Assembly (NCBI GenBank): GCA_947476855.1
Contig: CANJSR010000021.1
Span: 1 to 21,680, forward strand
DNA: 21,680 nucleotides
Origin: Acetobacteraceae bacterium
GTDB lineage: Bacteria > Pseudomonadota > Alphaproteobacteria > Acetobacterales > Acetobacteraceae
Direction of reading: 5' to 3'
Shown: piece after piece, positions 1 through 8,087 of the stretch
How positions within the stretch are numbered: position 1 is the first letter of the stretch
Layout: each line of letters opens with the position of its first letter
Program-made: the position numbers and the translations under genes
Notes under the pieces: generated by a model
Database searches by the model: none
What the model saw: the letters and a program-made list of their open reading frames with translations, nothing else
What the model was told of the DNA's origin: nothing

Positions 1-395
1 CGGCCGCCTTCTGGCCGATTACCAGCACATCCATGTCAGTATCCGGCCGGTGGCACTGCCGGGCGCGAAGCCGGATCCAGGCCATGAGATCGCGAAGATG
101 AGTTGCAGCAACCTTCTGATCACGCGCAGGGGCTTCTGCGAGGGGCGTCAAGGCTTTTGCCGAGGTGGGGCTCTGGGTAACCTGACGCACCCGGACATGG
201 GGCTGGCGCGCGGCAACAAGCGCCCCGATCTCCATATAGGGCAGATAGGGTTCGACCAGTTCAGGGCGCAGCGTGGCATCGAGATGGAGGATCGGCACGC
301 CCGCGGCCCAGCCGCCGCGCAGACGCGAGCGGCAGCGCAGACGCAGCGACTTAACCGAACCCGCTTCGGTGCGATCATGGAACAGTTCGACGCCC
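1..395 (-). pseudogene. Fragment of a plasmid/ICE-type helicase-like protein
   Basis: On the minus strand an open frame without a start codon runs from about position 395 down past position 1. It contains RTEAGSVKSLRLR, then GVPILHLDATLRPELV, then VRVRQVTQSPTSAKAL, then HLRDLMAWIRLRARQC. This order of motifs (a 'LDAT-RPE' stretch after a charged Leu/Arg segment, then a conserved Val-Arg-Gln-Val, then an 'LRDL-W' helix) resembles the middle of helicase-like ATPases found on alphaproteobacterial plasmids and integrative elements. The family assignment is from memory and is weak. The C-terminal part would lie left of the window. The N-terminal part should lie at higher coordinates but is replaced by an unrelated gene fragment on the other strand, so the gene looks broken near 395. 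The frame itself stays open somewhat further (to beyond 440), where it overlaps the AceE-like fragment. Confidence 0.35.
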
Positions 396-901
396 GCCGC
401 GTAACACCCGACCTCGCCGCCGGACTCATCGATGGCGCCTACTGGATGCGCCGGCCCGGCCCCAATGCCGAGGTCGTTGTCGTCTACACGGGGGCCATCG
501 CACCCGAGGCCATCCGGGCGGCGGGGTTGATGGCGGAAGACCGGCGCGACGTCGGCCTGCTGGCGGTCACGTCGGCCGACCGGCTGAACGCCGGATGGAC
601 CGCCGCCGCAAAGGCCCGCGAGAACGGCCTGCCACACGCCCTGAGCCACATCGAGCGCATGCTGGCCGAAGTGCCGCGCGAATGCGCGCTCGTCACCGTG
701 GTGGACGGCCACCCGGCCGCACTGGGTTGGCTCGGCGCGGTTGCGGGACACCGTACCCGCGCGCTGGGCGTCGAGCATTTCGGGCAGACGGGGTCGCTTG
801 CCGATCTCTACCGCCACTTCGGGATCGACGCGCAGGCCATCGTCAGGGCGGCGCAGGCCATGACCGCCGGACCGCCCATGCGCCATCTGCGGTATGCGTG
901 A
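377..901 (+). pseudogene. C-terminal fragment of AceE-like pyruvate dehydrogenase E1
   Basis: The product from about position 377 (first ATG near the homology boundary) reads like the last 170 or so residues of a homodimeric E1 component of pyruvate dehydrogenase or a related transketolase-fold enzyme. Recognisable pieces are LIDGAYWMRRPGPNAEV, VVYTGAIAPEAI, a LLAVTSADRLNAGW stretch, VDGHPAALGWLGAVAG and GVEHFGQTGSLADLYRHFG. These belong to the transketolase C-terminal domain. Full-length members are roughly 800-900 residues, and the thiamine-diphosphate and pyrimidine-binding domains are absent. The frame is open back to position 50, but those first 100 or so residues are Arg/Gly/Ala-rich, match no part of E1, and are antisense to the helicase-like fragment. 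I take it as a decayed gene end left by a rearrangement. Expression as a stand-alone protein is unlikely. Confidence 0.6.
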
Positions 902-1052
902 GGCTGGATGCGCCAGGTGCCAAACGAAGCCCCTGTTCATCACACCAGAAGTATCGTATGTTGAATGACAATCCCACTATTTGGAACAAAATTCGCGACG
1001 AGCGGGAGTTCCACGCGACGGCTGCGTGCCCGGCAGAAAGTGTGACTGGCAG
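902..1052 (+). promoter_or_regulatory. Promoter region of the hydantoinase operon
   Basis: This 151-bp gap separates the AceE fragment from hyuA. It is visibly more AT-rich in its middle (about 935-995) than the flanking genes, as expected for a promoter. It carries the candidate IclR operator described at 972-986. No -10/-35 pair is clear enough to place. The ribosome binding site is weak: only a purine run (agaaag) about 12 bases before the chosen ATG at 1053. Confidence 0.5.
972..986. promoter_or_regulatory. Candidate IclR operator upstream of hyuA
   Basis: TCCCACTATTTGGAA is an imperfect inverted repeat (arms TCCCA and TGGAA, 5-bp spacer) ending 66 bp before the hyuA start. It matches the site at 14659-14673 at 13 of 15 positions. 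Inverted repeats of about 15 bp with TTCCA/TGGAA-type arms are known for IclR-family regulators. A weak second copy, TATCGTATGTTGAAT, starts exactly 20 bp upstream at 952. Assignment to the local regulator (11283-12101) is inference. Confidence 0.5.
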
Positions 1053-3095
1053 ATGAATGACCTAAAACCACGGTACCGTCTCGGCGTCGACATCGGCGGC
1101 ACCTTCACCGATGTGCTGGTCTTCAACGATGTCTCAGGGGCGCTGACGTCACTCAAGGTTCCGTCCAACCGGCAGGACCCCGCGCAGGCCATCGTCACCG
1201 GCCTCGAGGCATTACGAGACAGGCATGGTGTCGATCCCGGCATGATCGGATACTTCTCCCATGGCACCACGCTCGGCGTGAACACGCTTCTCGAGCGCGA
1301 CGGAGCGGAGGTTGGTCTCCTCGTCACCAAGGGTTTCAGGGACATTCTGGAACTTCGGCGGCTGCGGTTGCCTCAGGCGAACAATCTCTATGCTCCCCGG
1401 CCGCGGGCGCTGGCGCCGCGCAGGCGGGTTGCCGAGATCAACGAAAGACTCGGTTACGACGGCAGTGTCATCGTGCCGGTCGCACGGGAGGATGTCGTGG
1501 CGAAGGCCCGCGCGCTGCTCGACGGGGGAGCCGACAACATCGCGATCTGCTTTCTGCATTCCTATCGCAACGGAGATCACGAGTCCCAAGCCAAGCAGTG
1601 GATCCTCGAAGAGTTTCCTGGCGCCTATGTCATCGCATCTGCCGAGTTATGGCCACAGCAGCGTGAGTACGAGCGCGCGCTCGTTGGCGTCATCAACGGA
1701 TACATTGGCGCCCGGATGCGCCGCTATTTCGAGACCCTGAAGGAGAGGGCGGAGAATTCCGGTGTCGTCACACGGATATTCTCCACCAAGTCGAATGGCG
1801 GGGTGATGAGCATCGAGGCCGCAGGCGAGCGCCCTGTCGAGACGCTTCTCTCCGGTCCGGCGTCAGGCGTCATGGGTGCCGCATTCATTGGTCAGTTGAT
1901 CGGCGATACGCGCCTCCTGACACTCGACATGGGCGGCACCTCTGTCGATATGGCGCTCATCAACGGCGAAGTACCCTATTCGAACGAGAACACCGTCGGC
2001 GATTTCACTGTGGTGCTGCCCGCCGTCGATGTCTCTGCTATCGGCGCCGGCGGCGGCTCGATCGCATGGCTCGATGCCGAAGGCGTGCTGAAGGTCGGTC
2101 CGCGTTCAGCCGGCGCCAATCCAGGTCCCGCCTGCTATGGCCGCGGCGGCACCGAGCCGACCGTAACCGATGCCTATGCCGTTCTCGGCATCATGACCTC
2201 TATCCTGGGCGGAGAGATGAAGCTGCAATTCGACAAGGCACGCGCGGCACTGGCCACGATTGGCACAAGACTGGGCCTGACGGTCGAACAGGCTGCGGAC
2301 GCGGTGCTGCAGGTCGCCACCGCGAACATCTATGCGGAGGCCGTGCCGCAACTGGCGCGCCGTGGCGTCGATGCCAAGGAGTTCTCTTTGCTCTGCTATG
2401 GCGCGGCAGGGCCCACCCACTCCTTCATGCTGGCGCGCGAACTCAACCTCCGCCGGGTCATCGTGCCGCCGATGCCCGGGCTGCTGTGCGCCCTGGGCTG
2501 CCTCGTCGCCGATCTGCGCGCCGATTTCGTGCGCAGCCTCTGGCACGATTCCCGCTCGATGTCCGATGACCAGATCAATGCGACCTTTGCGCAGTTCACC
2601 ACCGAGGCGGAGAGCTGGCTTGCGGCCCAGAAAGTCGACGTCGTGGAACGGCGGATCGTGCGATCGATCGACATGTGCTACCAGGGGCAGTCGTTCGAGC
2701 TGAACGTGATACTCCCTGACGGGCCGCTCACCATTGCCCAGATCGAAACCCTCTTTCATGATCACTATGAGAGAGTCTACGGCTATGCCGACCGCGCCAG
2801 TTCGCTCCGCATTCTCGAGGCACGGCTGCAGATCGTCGGGTCCACCAGGAAGCCGGATTTCTCCCGCCTGCGCCCGTTCGTTGGCGTTGGCAGCGGAGCG
2901 CCCGTCACACGCCGCATCTACGAAAATGGCAGAAGCGGCGAAGCGGCGGTCTACAACCGCGCGTCGCTCGAGCCCGGCTTCCGTTTCGAAGGCCCCGCCA
3001 TCGTCGAGCAATACGACACCACGGTCTACGTGCCCGCAGGGTTCAGTGCGACCGTCGACCCATGGTACAACATCATCGGGGAACGAATGCCATGA
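1053..3095 (+). CDS. hyuA: Hydantoinase/oxoprolinase family protein, subunit A
   Basis: ATP-dependent cyclic amide hydrolase subunit of 680 residues, the usual size for HyuA-type proteins. The N-terminal Hydant_A_N and following hydantoinase_A domains are clear: the phosphate-binding loop GVDIGGTFTDVLVF near residues 10-25, GTTLGVNTLLERDGAEVGLL around 70-90, the second actin-like nucleotide loop TLDMGGTSVDMAL near 290-305, and the ALGCLVADLRADFVRSL stretch near 480-500. The frame is open from 981, but the ATG at 1053 places the conserved YRLGVDIGG loop at the normal distance from the N-terminus and leaves the operator upstream. The stop overlaps the start of the B subunit in ATGA, indicating translational coupling. 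Known relatives hydrolyse hydantoins, N-methylhydantoin, 5-oxoproline or carboxylate acetone and acetophenone; the sequence does not say which applies. Confidence 0.9.
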   Translation: MNDLKPRYRLGVDIGGTFTDVLVFNDVSGALTSLKVPSNRQDPAQAIVTGLEALRDRHGVDPGMIGYFSHGTTLGVNTLLERDGAEVGLLVTKGFRDILELRRLRLPQANNLYAPRPRALAPRRRVAEINERLGYDGSVIVPVAREDVVAKARALLDGGADNIAICFLHSYRNGDHESQAKQWILEEFPGAYVIASAELWPQQREYERALVGVINGYIGARMRRYFETLKERAENSGVVTRIFSTKSNGGVMSIEAAGERPVETLLSGPASGVMGAAFIGQLIGDTRLLTLDMGGTSVDMALINGEVPYSNENTVGDFTVVLPAVDVSAIGAGGGSIAWLDAEGVLKVGPRSAGANPGPACYGRGGTEPTVTDAYAVLGIMTSILGGEMKLQFDKARAALATIGTRLGLTVEQAADAVLQVATANIYAEAVPQLARRGVDAKEFSLLCYGAAGPTHSFMLARELNLRRVIVPPMPGLLCALGCLVADLRADFVRSLWHDSRSMSDDQINATFAQFTTEAESWLAAQKVDVVERRIVRSIDMCYQGQSFELNVILPDGPLTIAQIETLFHDHYERVYGYADRASSLRILEARLQIVGSTRKPDFSRLRPFVGVGSGAPVTRRIYENGRSGEAAVYNRASLEPGFRFEGPAIVEQYDTTVYVPAGFSATVDPWYNIIGERMP

Positions 3096-5113
3096 TCGCT
3101 GACAAGATCGGGTTGGAGATCATGTCCAATCGCTTTCAGGCGATCGTCGACGAGATGGCGCAGGCCCTGTTCCGCACCGCGCACACGGTCTTCATCAAGG
3201 AGACGCAGGACTACGGCGCAGCGCTTGTAAGCCTCAAGGGCGAGGTGTTCGCGGCCTCCCGGCGCTACGGTGTGCTGATGATGGTCGGCAAGCCCATGGA
3301 CGATGCCATACGGGCCATGGGCGAGGATGTGCGCGAGGGAGACATCTTCATCACCAACGACCCCGAGGCCACCCGGGGAATGGCGACCCACCTGTCCGAT
3401 GTCTATCTCTGGACACCGGTCGTGCACGACGGCGCAGTCATCTGCTATCTGTGGACCTTCGTTCACATGACCGATGTGGGCGGCAGGGTTTCGGGTTCGA
3501 TCGCCCCGTCAAGCTATGAACTGGTGCAGGAAGGAATCCGCATTCCGCCGCAGAAGCTCTTCAGCGAAGGCGTCCTGAACGAGACGTTCCTGAAGACGTT
3601 TCTCGTCAATACCCGCAGCAGCCCGCAGAACTGGGGAGACATGAAGGCATGTATTGCCGCCCTGAACACGGCGATGCGGCGCATGCGCGAGATCATCGCG
3701 CGGTTCGGCGCGCCTTCCGTCAGCAAGTCGATCGATGACGTGCTGAATTACGCCGAGGCCCAGTCGCGCCGGGTGATTTCCTCCGTTCCCGAGGGCGTCT
3801 ACCGCTTCTCGGACTTCATCGAGGGTGACGTCGCGGGCCTCGGCCTCCTGCGCATCAACCTCGCGCTGACGGTGAAGGACGGTGAGTTCCACATGGACTT
3901 CGCGGGTACCGCACCCGAGGTGCGGGCCGCCCTCAACCTGCCAAGCTATTCCAAGAACGGCCACTGGATGCTGGTGACCGGCATCGTCAACTGGCTGTGC
4001 ACCCGCGAGCCTTCGATCGCCTACAACGCGGGTCTCGTTCGTCCTCTCAGGATCTCGATCCCGCGCGGCACCATCATCAACCCGGAGCCGGGGGCAGCCT
4101 GCGGCGCGCGCTATTCCACCTCCCACAAGGTCTGTGACGTGATCATCGGCGCCCTGGCACAGGCGGTTCCGGACCAGCTTCCGGCGACCGACTCCGGCCA
4201 GGGCGGCATTCTGATGGTGGCGATGCCCGACCCCGAAACATCGGAGACCCGCGTATCCGTCATTCAACCCGTGGTGGGCGGCTCCGGCGGGCGCCCGATG
4301 GCGGACGGAGTCGACGGCACGATGGTGATCCTGAACTTCCTCAAGAACGTCCCGACCGAACTGCTGGAGCGGGAAATGCCGGAAGTGCTGATCAGGCGCT
4401 ACGGCCTGCGCGAGGATTCGGGCGGCCCGGGCAAGTTCCGCGGCGGCACGGGTTCGATCATCGAGTTCGAAACGCATTCCCCGTTCTCGACAGTGACGGC
4501 GCGCAACCTCGAGCGCTACCTCTTTCCGCCGGCGGGCCGCCAGGGTGGCCGTCCCGGCACCACGGGCTATACACTGCTCAATCCGGGCACGCCCGGCGAG
4601 AAGGACATCGGGAAGATCGACATCCTGCATTTGGGCATCGGAGACGTGATCCGGATGGGCACCCAGGGCGGGGGCGGCTACGGCGATCCCCTCGAGCGGC
4701 CGGCGGAGCAGGTCCTGTCGGACGTCCTCGACGGCTACGTCTGGCGCAGCAGCGCCGAGGCGGACTACGGCGTGGTGATATCCGCCGACGGTGTGCTGGA
4801 TGAGGATGCAACGCGCGCACTGCGCGAGCGGATGCGTGCGGCCCGCGGCGGCAGGCCGCTCAAGGCCATCGACTACGGACCCGTCCGCGACGCCTACAAT
4901 GCGCTGTGGCCCTCCGAACTGCATGACGCGATCAGCGCGCAGATCATCGGACTGCCGCGGGTCCAGCGCCAGACCGGTCATCAGGCCCTCTATGCGGAGA
5001 TCGGCCGCAGGCTCGAAGCCGGCGAGAAGGTACTGCCCGGAGAGGTGCCGATGATCTACAAGGAATTGCGCGAACACAAGCTCATGTCCCGGCGGCTTGC
5101 GAGGCCGCTCTGA
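3092..5113 (+). CDS. hyuB: Hydantoinase B/oxoprolinase family protein, subunit B
   Basis: A 673-residue partner of the preceding subunit. The hydantoinase_B domain fills about residues 5-530: the opening IGLEIMSNRFQAIVDEM, then FIKETQDYGAALVS, GDIFITNDPEATRG, HLSDVYLWTPV, a FVHMTDVGGRVSGS block with histidine and aspartate, SSPQNWGDMKACIAALNTA, and near the end of the domain TQGGGGYGDPLERP. The start at 3092 overlaps the hyuA stop by 4 bp; an upstream in-frame ATG at 3062 lies inside hyuA and is less likely. A and B subunits form the active hydrolase or carboxylase complex in this family. The last 140 or so residues beyond the glycine-rich motif are less conserved. The segment NDPEATRGMATHLSDV replaces the commoner NDP-GGTH-PD pattern, so substrate preference may differ from that of classic 5-oxoprolinases. 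Confidence 0.9.
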   Translation: MIADKIGLEIMSNRFQAIVDEMAQALFRTAHTVFIKETQDYGAALVSLKGEVFAASRRYGVLMMVGKPMDDAIRAMGEDVREGDIFITNDPEATRGMATHLSDVYLWTPVVHDGAVICYLWTFVHMTDVGGRVSGSIAPSSYELVQEGIRIPPQKLFSEGVLNETFLKTFLVNTRSSPQNWGDMKACIAALNTAMRRMREIIARFGAPSVSKSIDDVLNYAEAQSRRVISSVPEGVYRFSDFIEGDVAGLGLLRINLALTVKDGEFHMDFAGTAPEVRAALNLPSYSKNGHWMLVTGIVNWLCTREPSIAYNAGLVRPLRISIPRGTIINPEPGAACGARYSTSHKVCDVIIGALAQAVPDQLPATDSGQGGILMVAMPDPETSETRVSVIQPVVGGSGGRPMADGVDGTMVILNFLKNVPTELLEREMPEVLIRRYGLREDSGGPGKFRGGTGSIIEFETHSPFSTVTARNLERYLFPPAGRQGGRPGTTGYTLLNPGTPGEKDIGKIDILHLGIGDVIRMGTQGGGGYGDPLERPAEQVLSDVLDGYVWRSSAEADYGVVISADGVLDEDATRALRERMRAARGGRPLKAIDYGPVRDAYNALWPSELHDAISAQIIGLPRVQRQTGHQALYAEIGRRLEAGEKVLPGEVPMIYKELREHKLMSRRLARPL

Positions 5114-5159
5114 CCATGCGCGCGCTGACAGCCTCATTCTGCTGGGCGGAGGACAGGAC

Positions 5160-6023
5160 ATGAACGACTGGCTGATCGAAACCGACGAACTCGCGCGCAT
5201 CATGGCGGAGGAACCGGGGAAGGACCGCGTGGTGGTCGACTGCTCGTGGTATCTGCCGGAGGCGGGCAAGCACGCGATCGACGATTTCCGGCGCGGCCAC
5301 ATTCCGGGTGCGCGTTTCGTCGACCTGCAGGACATCTCCGATCCGCAGTCTCCCTACATCAACATGCTGCCCGGCGCCGAACAGTTCTCCGCCGTCATCG
5401 GCGGGCTTGGCATCGGCAACGAAACCCAGGTGATCGTCTATGACTCGGGCTACGTTTCGGCGCGGCTCTGGTGGATGTTCCGCACCTTCGGTCACGACAA
5501 CGTCCGGATCCTGAACGGTGGCTTTCGCAAGTGGAAGGCCGAGGGACGGCCGGTGGAAACGGGCGAACCGTCGGCGCCCGCGCAGCGGCCGTTCAAGGCC
5601 GTGCTGCAGTCGGGCCGAGTCGCCTCTTTCGAGGACGTGCGCAAGGTGATCGAGACGGGAGGAGCGGCAATCGTCGACGCGCGCACCGCGGCGCGCTTTC
5701 AGGGTGCGGAAGGTTCAGGCTATCCCGGCGTGGCGTCGGGCGCCATGCCGGGCGCCGTCAACGTGCCATGGAGCAGCTTTTTCGACCCGGCCAGCAACTA
5801 CGCCTTCGTTTCGCCCGAGAAAGCGGCGGAGATCTTTGGTCGGGCGGGGGTCGATGTGGCAGGACCGATCATCACCACCTGCGGTTCGGGCGTCACGGCC
5901 GCTCTGCTCGGGTTCATGGCTGAACGGCTCGGCAACCATGACTGGCTGCTCTATGACGGATCCTGGCACGAATGGGGCCAGCGTCCCGATACGCCGAAGG
6001 TCATTCTCTCGCCACCTCCATGA
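5160..6023 (+). CDS. sseA: Sulfurtransferase, 3-mercaptopyruvate type (tandem rhodanese)
   Basis: A 287-residue tandem-rhodanese protein that moves sulfane sulfur from 3-mercaptopyruvate or thiosulfate to an acceptor through a cysteine persulfide. The N-terminal inactive rhodanese domain shows VVVDCSWYLPEAG and FRRGHIPGARFVDL; the linker is NGGFRKWKAEGRP; the C-terminal domain has AMPGAVNVPW and the active loop TTCGSGVTAALLGF with the nucleophile at Cys241. The CGSGVTA loop is typical of mercaptopyruvate sulfurtransferases; thiosulfate-type rhodaneses usually have CRKGVT. I chose the ATG at 5160 because a GGCGGAGGAC ribosome site sits just before it; the earlier in-frame codon at 5097 lies inside hyuB. 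The stop overlaps the next start in ATGA. Its place between hydantoinase and an amino-acid-oxidase-like enzyme suggests handling of sulfur released from the substrate. Confidence 0.88.
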   Translation: MNDWLIETDELARIMAEEPGKDRVVVDCSWYLPEAGKHAIDDFRRGHIPGARFVDLQDISDPQSPYINMLPGAEQFSAVIGGLGIGNETQVIVYDSGYVSARLWWMFRTFGHDNVRILNGGFRKWKAEGRPVETGEPSAPAQRPFKAVLQSGRVASFEDVRKVIETGGAAIVDARTAARFQGAEGSGYPGVASGAMPGAVNVPWSSFFDPASNYAFVSPEKAAEIFGRAGVDVAGPIITTCGSGVTAALLGFMAERLGNHDWLLYDGSWHEWGQRPDTPKVILSPPP

Positions 6024-7345
6024 GCGCCGTTAGATCATCTTCAGGTTCGGTGCCACCCGGGCTGGTCGGGGTGGCGGACGATGGCAAGGTGCCGGCGAGC
6101 GCCGATGCCGTGGTCATCGGCGGCGGCATCGTGGGTGTATCCGCCGTCTGGCATCTGGCCCAGCGGGGACTGAAGGCGGTGCTGATCGACAAGGGCGCCA
6201 TCGGCGGGGAGCAATCCGGCCGGAACTGGGGCTGGTGCCGCAACACGACGCGCGATCCGGCAGAGATCTCCCTGATGTTCCAGTCGATGCGCGACTGGCG
6301 CGACCCTCAGGTGTTCGGCGCACTCGATACGGGCTTTCGCACCACGGGCATCGCCTATTTCACCTATCCCGACACGGAAGCCGAGCAGACGCGATGGCTC
6401 GAACAGGTGCGCGGCGCCGGCCTCGACAGCCGGATGATCTCCCGCCGGGAACTCGACAGCCTACTCCCGGGGAATGACGGCAATGCGATGGGCGCGCTGT
6501 ACACCCCGAGCGATGGCTGTGCCGAACCCGAATGCGCAGCGCCTGCCATTGCCACCGATGCCCGCCGCCTTGGCGCCGGCATCCACACGAACTGCGCCGC
6601 GCGGGGAATCGAGACGAGCGCCGGGCAGCTCAGCGCCGTCGTGACCGAGCGCGGCGCGATCCGCACATCTCTCGCCATTTTGGCCGGCGGGATCTGGTCG
6701 AGGCTGTTTCTTGGCAGCCTTGGCATCGGCTTCCCCCAGATCAAGGTCCTGGGATCCGTATCCGCCCACACCTCGCTCACCGGAGGCCCGGAGATCTCCG
6801 TCGCCGCGAAGCGCTATGGCTGGCGAAAGCGGCGGGACGGCGGCTACATCCTATCGCGCGCCAATGCCACCTATGTCGACGTCGTGCCGGACAGCTTCCG
6901 CCTGATGGGCAGCTATCTGCCGCTGTTGACCAGAAGCATTCGCGAGCTGCGGTTCCGGATCGGGCGGCGGTTCATCACCGAAGCCATGATGCCGCGGCAC
7001 TGGGCACTCGATGCGCCATCTCCTTTCGAATCCGTCCGGATCGCCGATCCCGAGCCCGTCGGCAGCGTGTTGAGCGGCGCGAAGCGCGCAGTCGATGCCG
7101 AGTTTCCCGTCTTCGCGCAAGGCCGCGTGGACAGGGAATGGGGAGGCTTCATCGATGTGACGCCTGACGCGCTGCCCGCAATCGGCCCGCTCAGTGCGGT
7201 CCCGGGGCTGGTGCTGGCATCGGGCTTCTCCGGGCATGGCTTTGGTCTCGGACCGGGCGGGGGCCGCCTCGCGGCGGACATTGCGATGTCTCTCACCCCC
7301 GGCGTCGATCCTTCGCCCTTCGCACCGCGACGTTTCGGCATGTGA
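6020..7345 (+). CDS. FAD-dependent oxidoreductase, DAO (D-amino acid oxidase) family
   Basis: A 441-residue flavoprotein of the DAO fold, expected to oxidise a secondary or primary amine or amino acid. The FAD-binding beta-alpha-beta unit is DAVVIGGGIVGVSAVWHLAQ (about residues 30-50), followed by LIDKGAIGGEQSGRNWGWCR, a segment found in a DAO subgroup annotated as glycine/D-amino-acid oxidases or gamma-glutamylputrescine-oxidase-like. The C-terminal FAD loop is PAIGPLSAVPGLVLASGFSG followed by HGFGLGPGGGRLAADI. The start is fixed by the 4-bp ATGA overlap with the sulfurtransferase stop; an earlier in-frame ATG at 5972 would overlap much more. The first 28 residues are low-complexity and precede the Rossmann fold. 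Substrate unknown; the operon suggests it acts on the hydrolysed ring product or a later N-substituted intermediate. Confidence 0.85.
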   Translation: MSAVRSSSGSVPPGLVGVADDGKVPASADAVVIGGGIVGVSAVWHLAQRGLKAVLIDKGAIGGEQSGRNWGWCRNTTRDPAEISLMFQSMRDWRDPQVFGALDTGFRTTGIAYFTYPDTEAEQTRWLEQVRGAGLDSRMISRRELDSLLPGNDGNAMGALYTPSDGCAEPECAAPAIATDARRLGAGIHTNCAARGIETSAGQLSAVVTERGAIRTSLAILAGGIWSRLFLGSLGIGFPQIKVLGSVSAHTSLTGGPEISVAAKRYGWRKRRDGGYILSRANATYVDVVPDSFRLMGSYLPLLTRSIRELRFRIGRRFITEAMMPRHWALDAPSPFESVRIADPEPVGSVLSGAKRAVDAEFPVFAQGRVDREWGGFIDVTPDALPAIGPLSAVPGLVLASGFSGHGFGLGPGGGRLAADIAMSLTPGVDPSPFAPRRFGM

Positions 7346-7356
7346 AGGACGGGACG

Positions 7357-8082
7357 GTGATACAGGGTTTCGATCATACGATCTTCCACGTGGCGGAGCC
7401 TGAGGCCTTCGATCACGTCTGCAAGGCCTTCGAGGCCGCTGGCTTCCTCATCACCGATCGCGCCGACGAGGACCGCGACACAGCACCTGTCCTGCAGCGG
7501 CTGGTTTGCCTTGCCGACGGGACCTATGTCGAGATCCTGACCGTCCGCGATGCGGAGGCTCGGCGGCGCCATCGCCTTGCGCAGCACATGAACGGACGTT
7601 CCGGCTGGGCCGACTTCACGCTCCTGACCGGCCGCCTAACGGACGTCATCGCCGTCCAGTCGAACGCCGGGTTCGCCGTGAACGGGCCCGTGACGCATGC
7701 GAGGCGCCTGTCCGATGGCCGGACATGGCGTGTGTCACTGGCGCTTCCGGGCATCGGCTTCGGCCACCCTTCCCTGCCCTTCTTCCTGCAGGACGAGACG
7801 GGCCGCGAACTCAGGATCCCGGCAGGCCGGACCGCGCATCCGAACGGCGCCACCGGAACCGCCGGCATCACGATCTCCACGCCCGACCTCAGTACAGCGC
7901 GCGCCCATTACCGCCCCCTCTTCGGTGAGCCGCAGCAACGGGGCGGTGTTCTGCGCTATGTCGTCGGGAACGGGTGCTGGATCGATCTCCGCGAGGGGCC
8001 TGCTGCCATTGAGGACGTCGTGCTGTCAGGCGTCACCGGCTTCCGGCGTGAGCTCGCTGCACTGCAGCTGCGCTCCGGCTGA
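7357..8082 (+). CDS. VOC (glyoxalase-fold) family protein
   Basis: A 241-residue protein with two vicinal-oxygen-chelate-type halves. The first half opens with GFDHTIFHVAEPEAFDHVC, followed by FEAAGFLITDR and GTYVEILTVRD; the second has TAGITISTPDLSTARAHYRP and GVLRYVVGNGCWIDLREG. The H in FDHTIFHV and the E in VEILTV sit where many such proteins hold metal ligands. It resembles the Glyoxalase_3-type group seen beside catabolic genes, but no specific reaction can be assigned; isomerase, epimerase or dioxygenase-like roles are possible. The GTG at 7357 follows GAAGGACGGGAC, a good ribosome site; a GTG at 7342, overlapping the previous stop, is an alternative that adds five residues. It is the last gene of the operon, ending 5 bp from the convergent PLP enzyme. 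Confidence 0.75.
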   Translation: MIQGFDHTIFHVAEPEAFDHVCKAFEAAGFLITDRADEDRDTAPVLQRLVCLADGTYVEILTVRDAEARRRHRLAQHMNGRSGWADFTLLTGRLTDVIAVQSNAGFAVNGPVTHARRLSDGRTWRVSLALPGIGFGHPSLPFFLQDETGRELRIPAGRTAHPNGATGTAGITISTPDLSTARAHYRPLFGEPQQRGGVLRYVVGNGCWIDLREGPAAIEDVVLSGVTGFRRELAALQLRSG

Positions 8083-8087
8083 ACGGG

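Noticed and set aside
2106..3011. Open frame of about 300 codons on the minus strand inside hyuA
   Set aside because: Antisense to conserved hydantoinase A sequence with no recognisable domain.
3509..5335. Long open frame (about 608 codons) on the minus strand opposite hyuB and the sulfurtransferase
   Set aside because: It is antisense to two well-supported genes, is rich in His/Arg/Ala from GC-rich codon mirroring, and shows no family motif or ribosome site.
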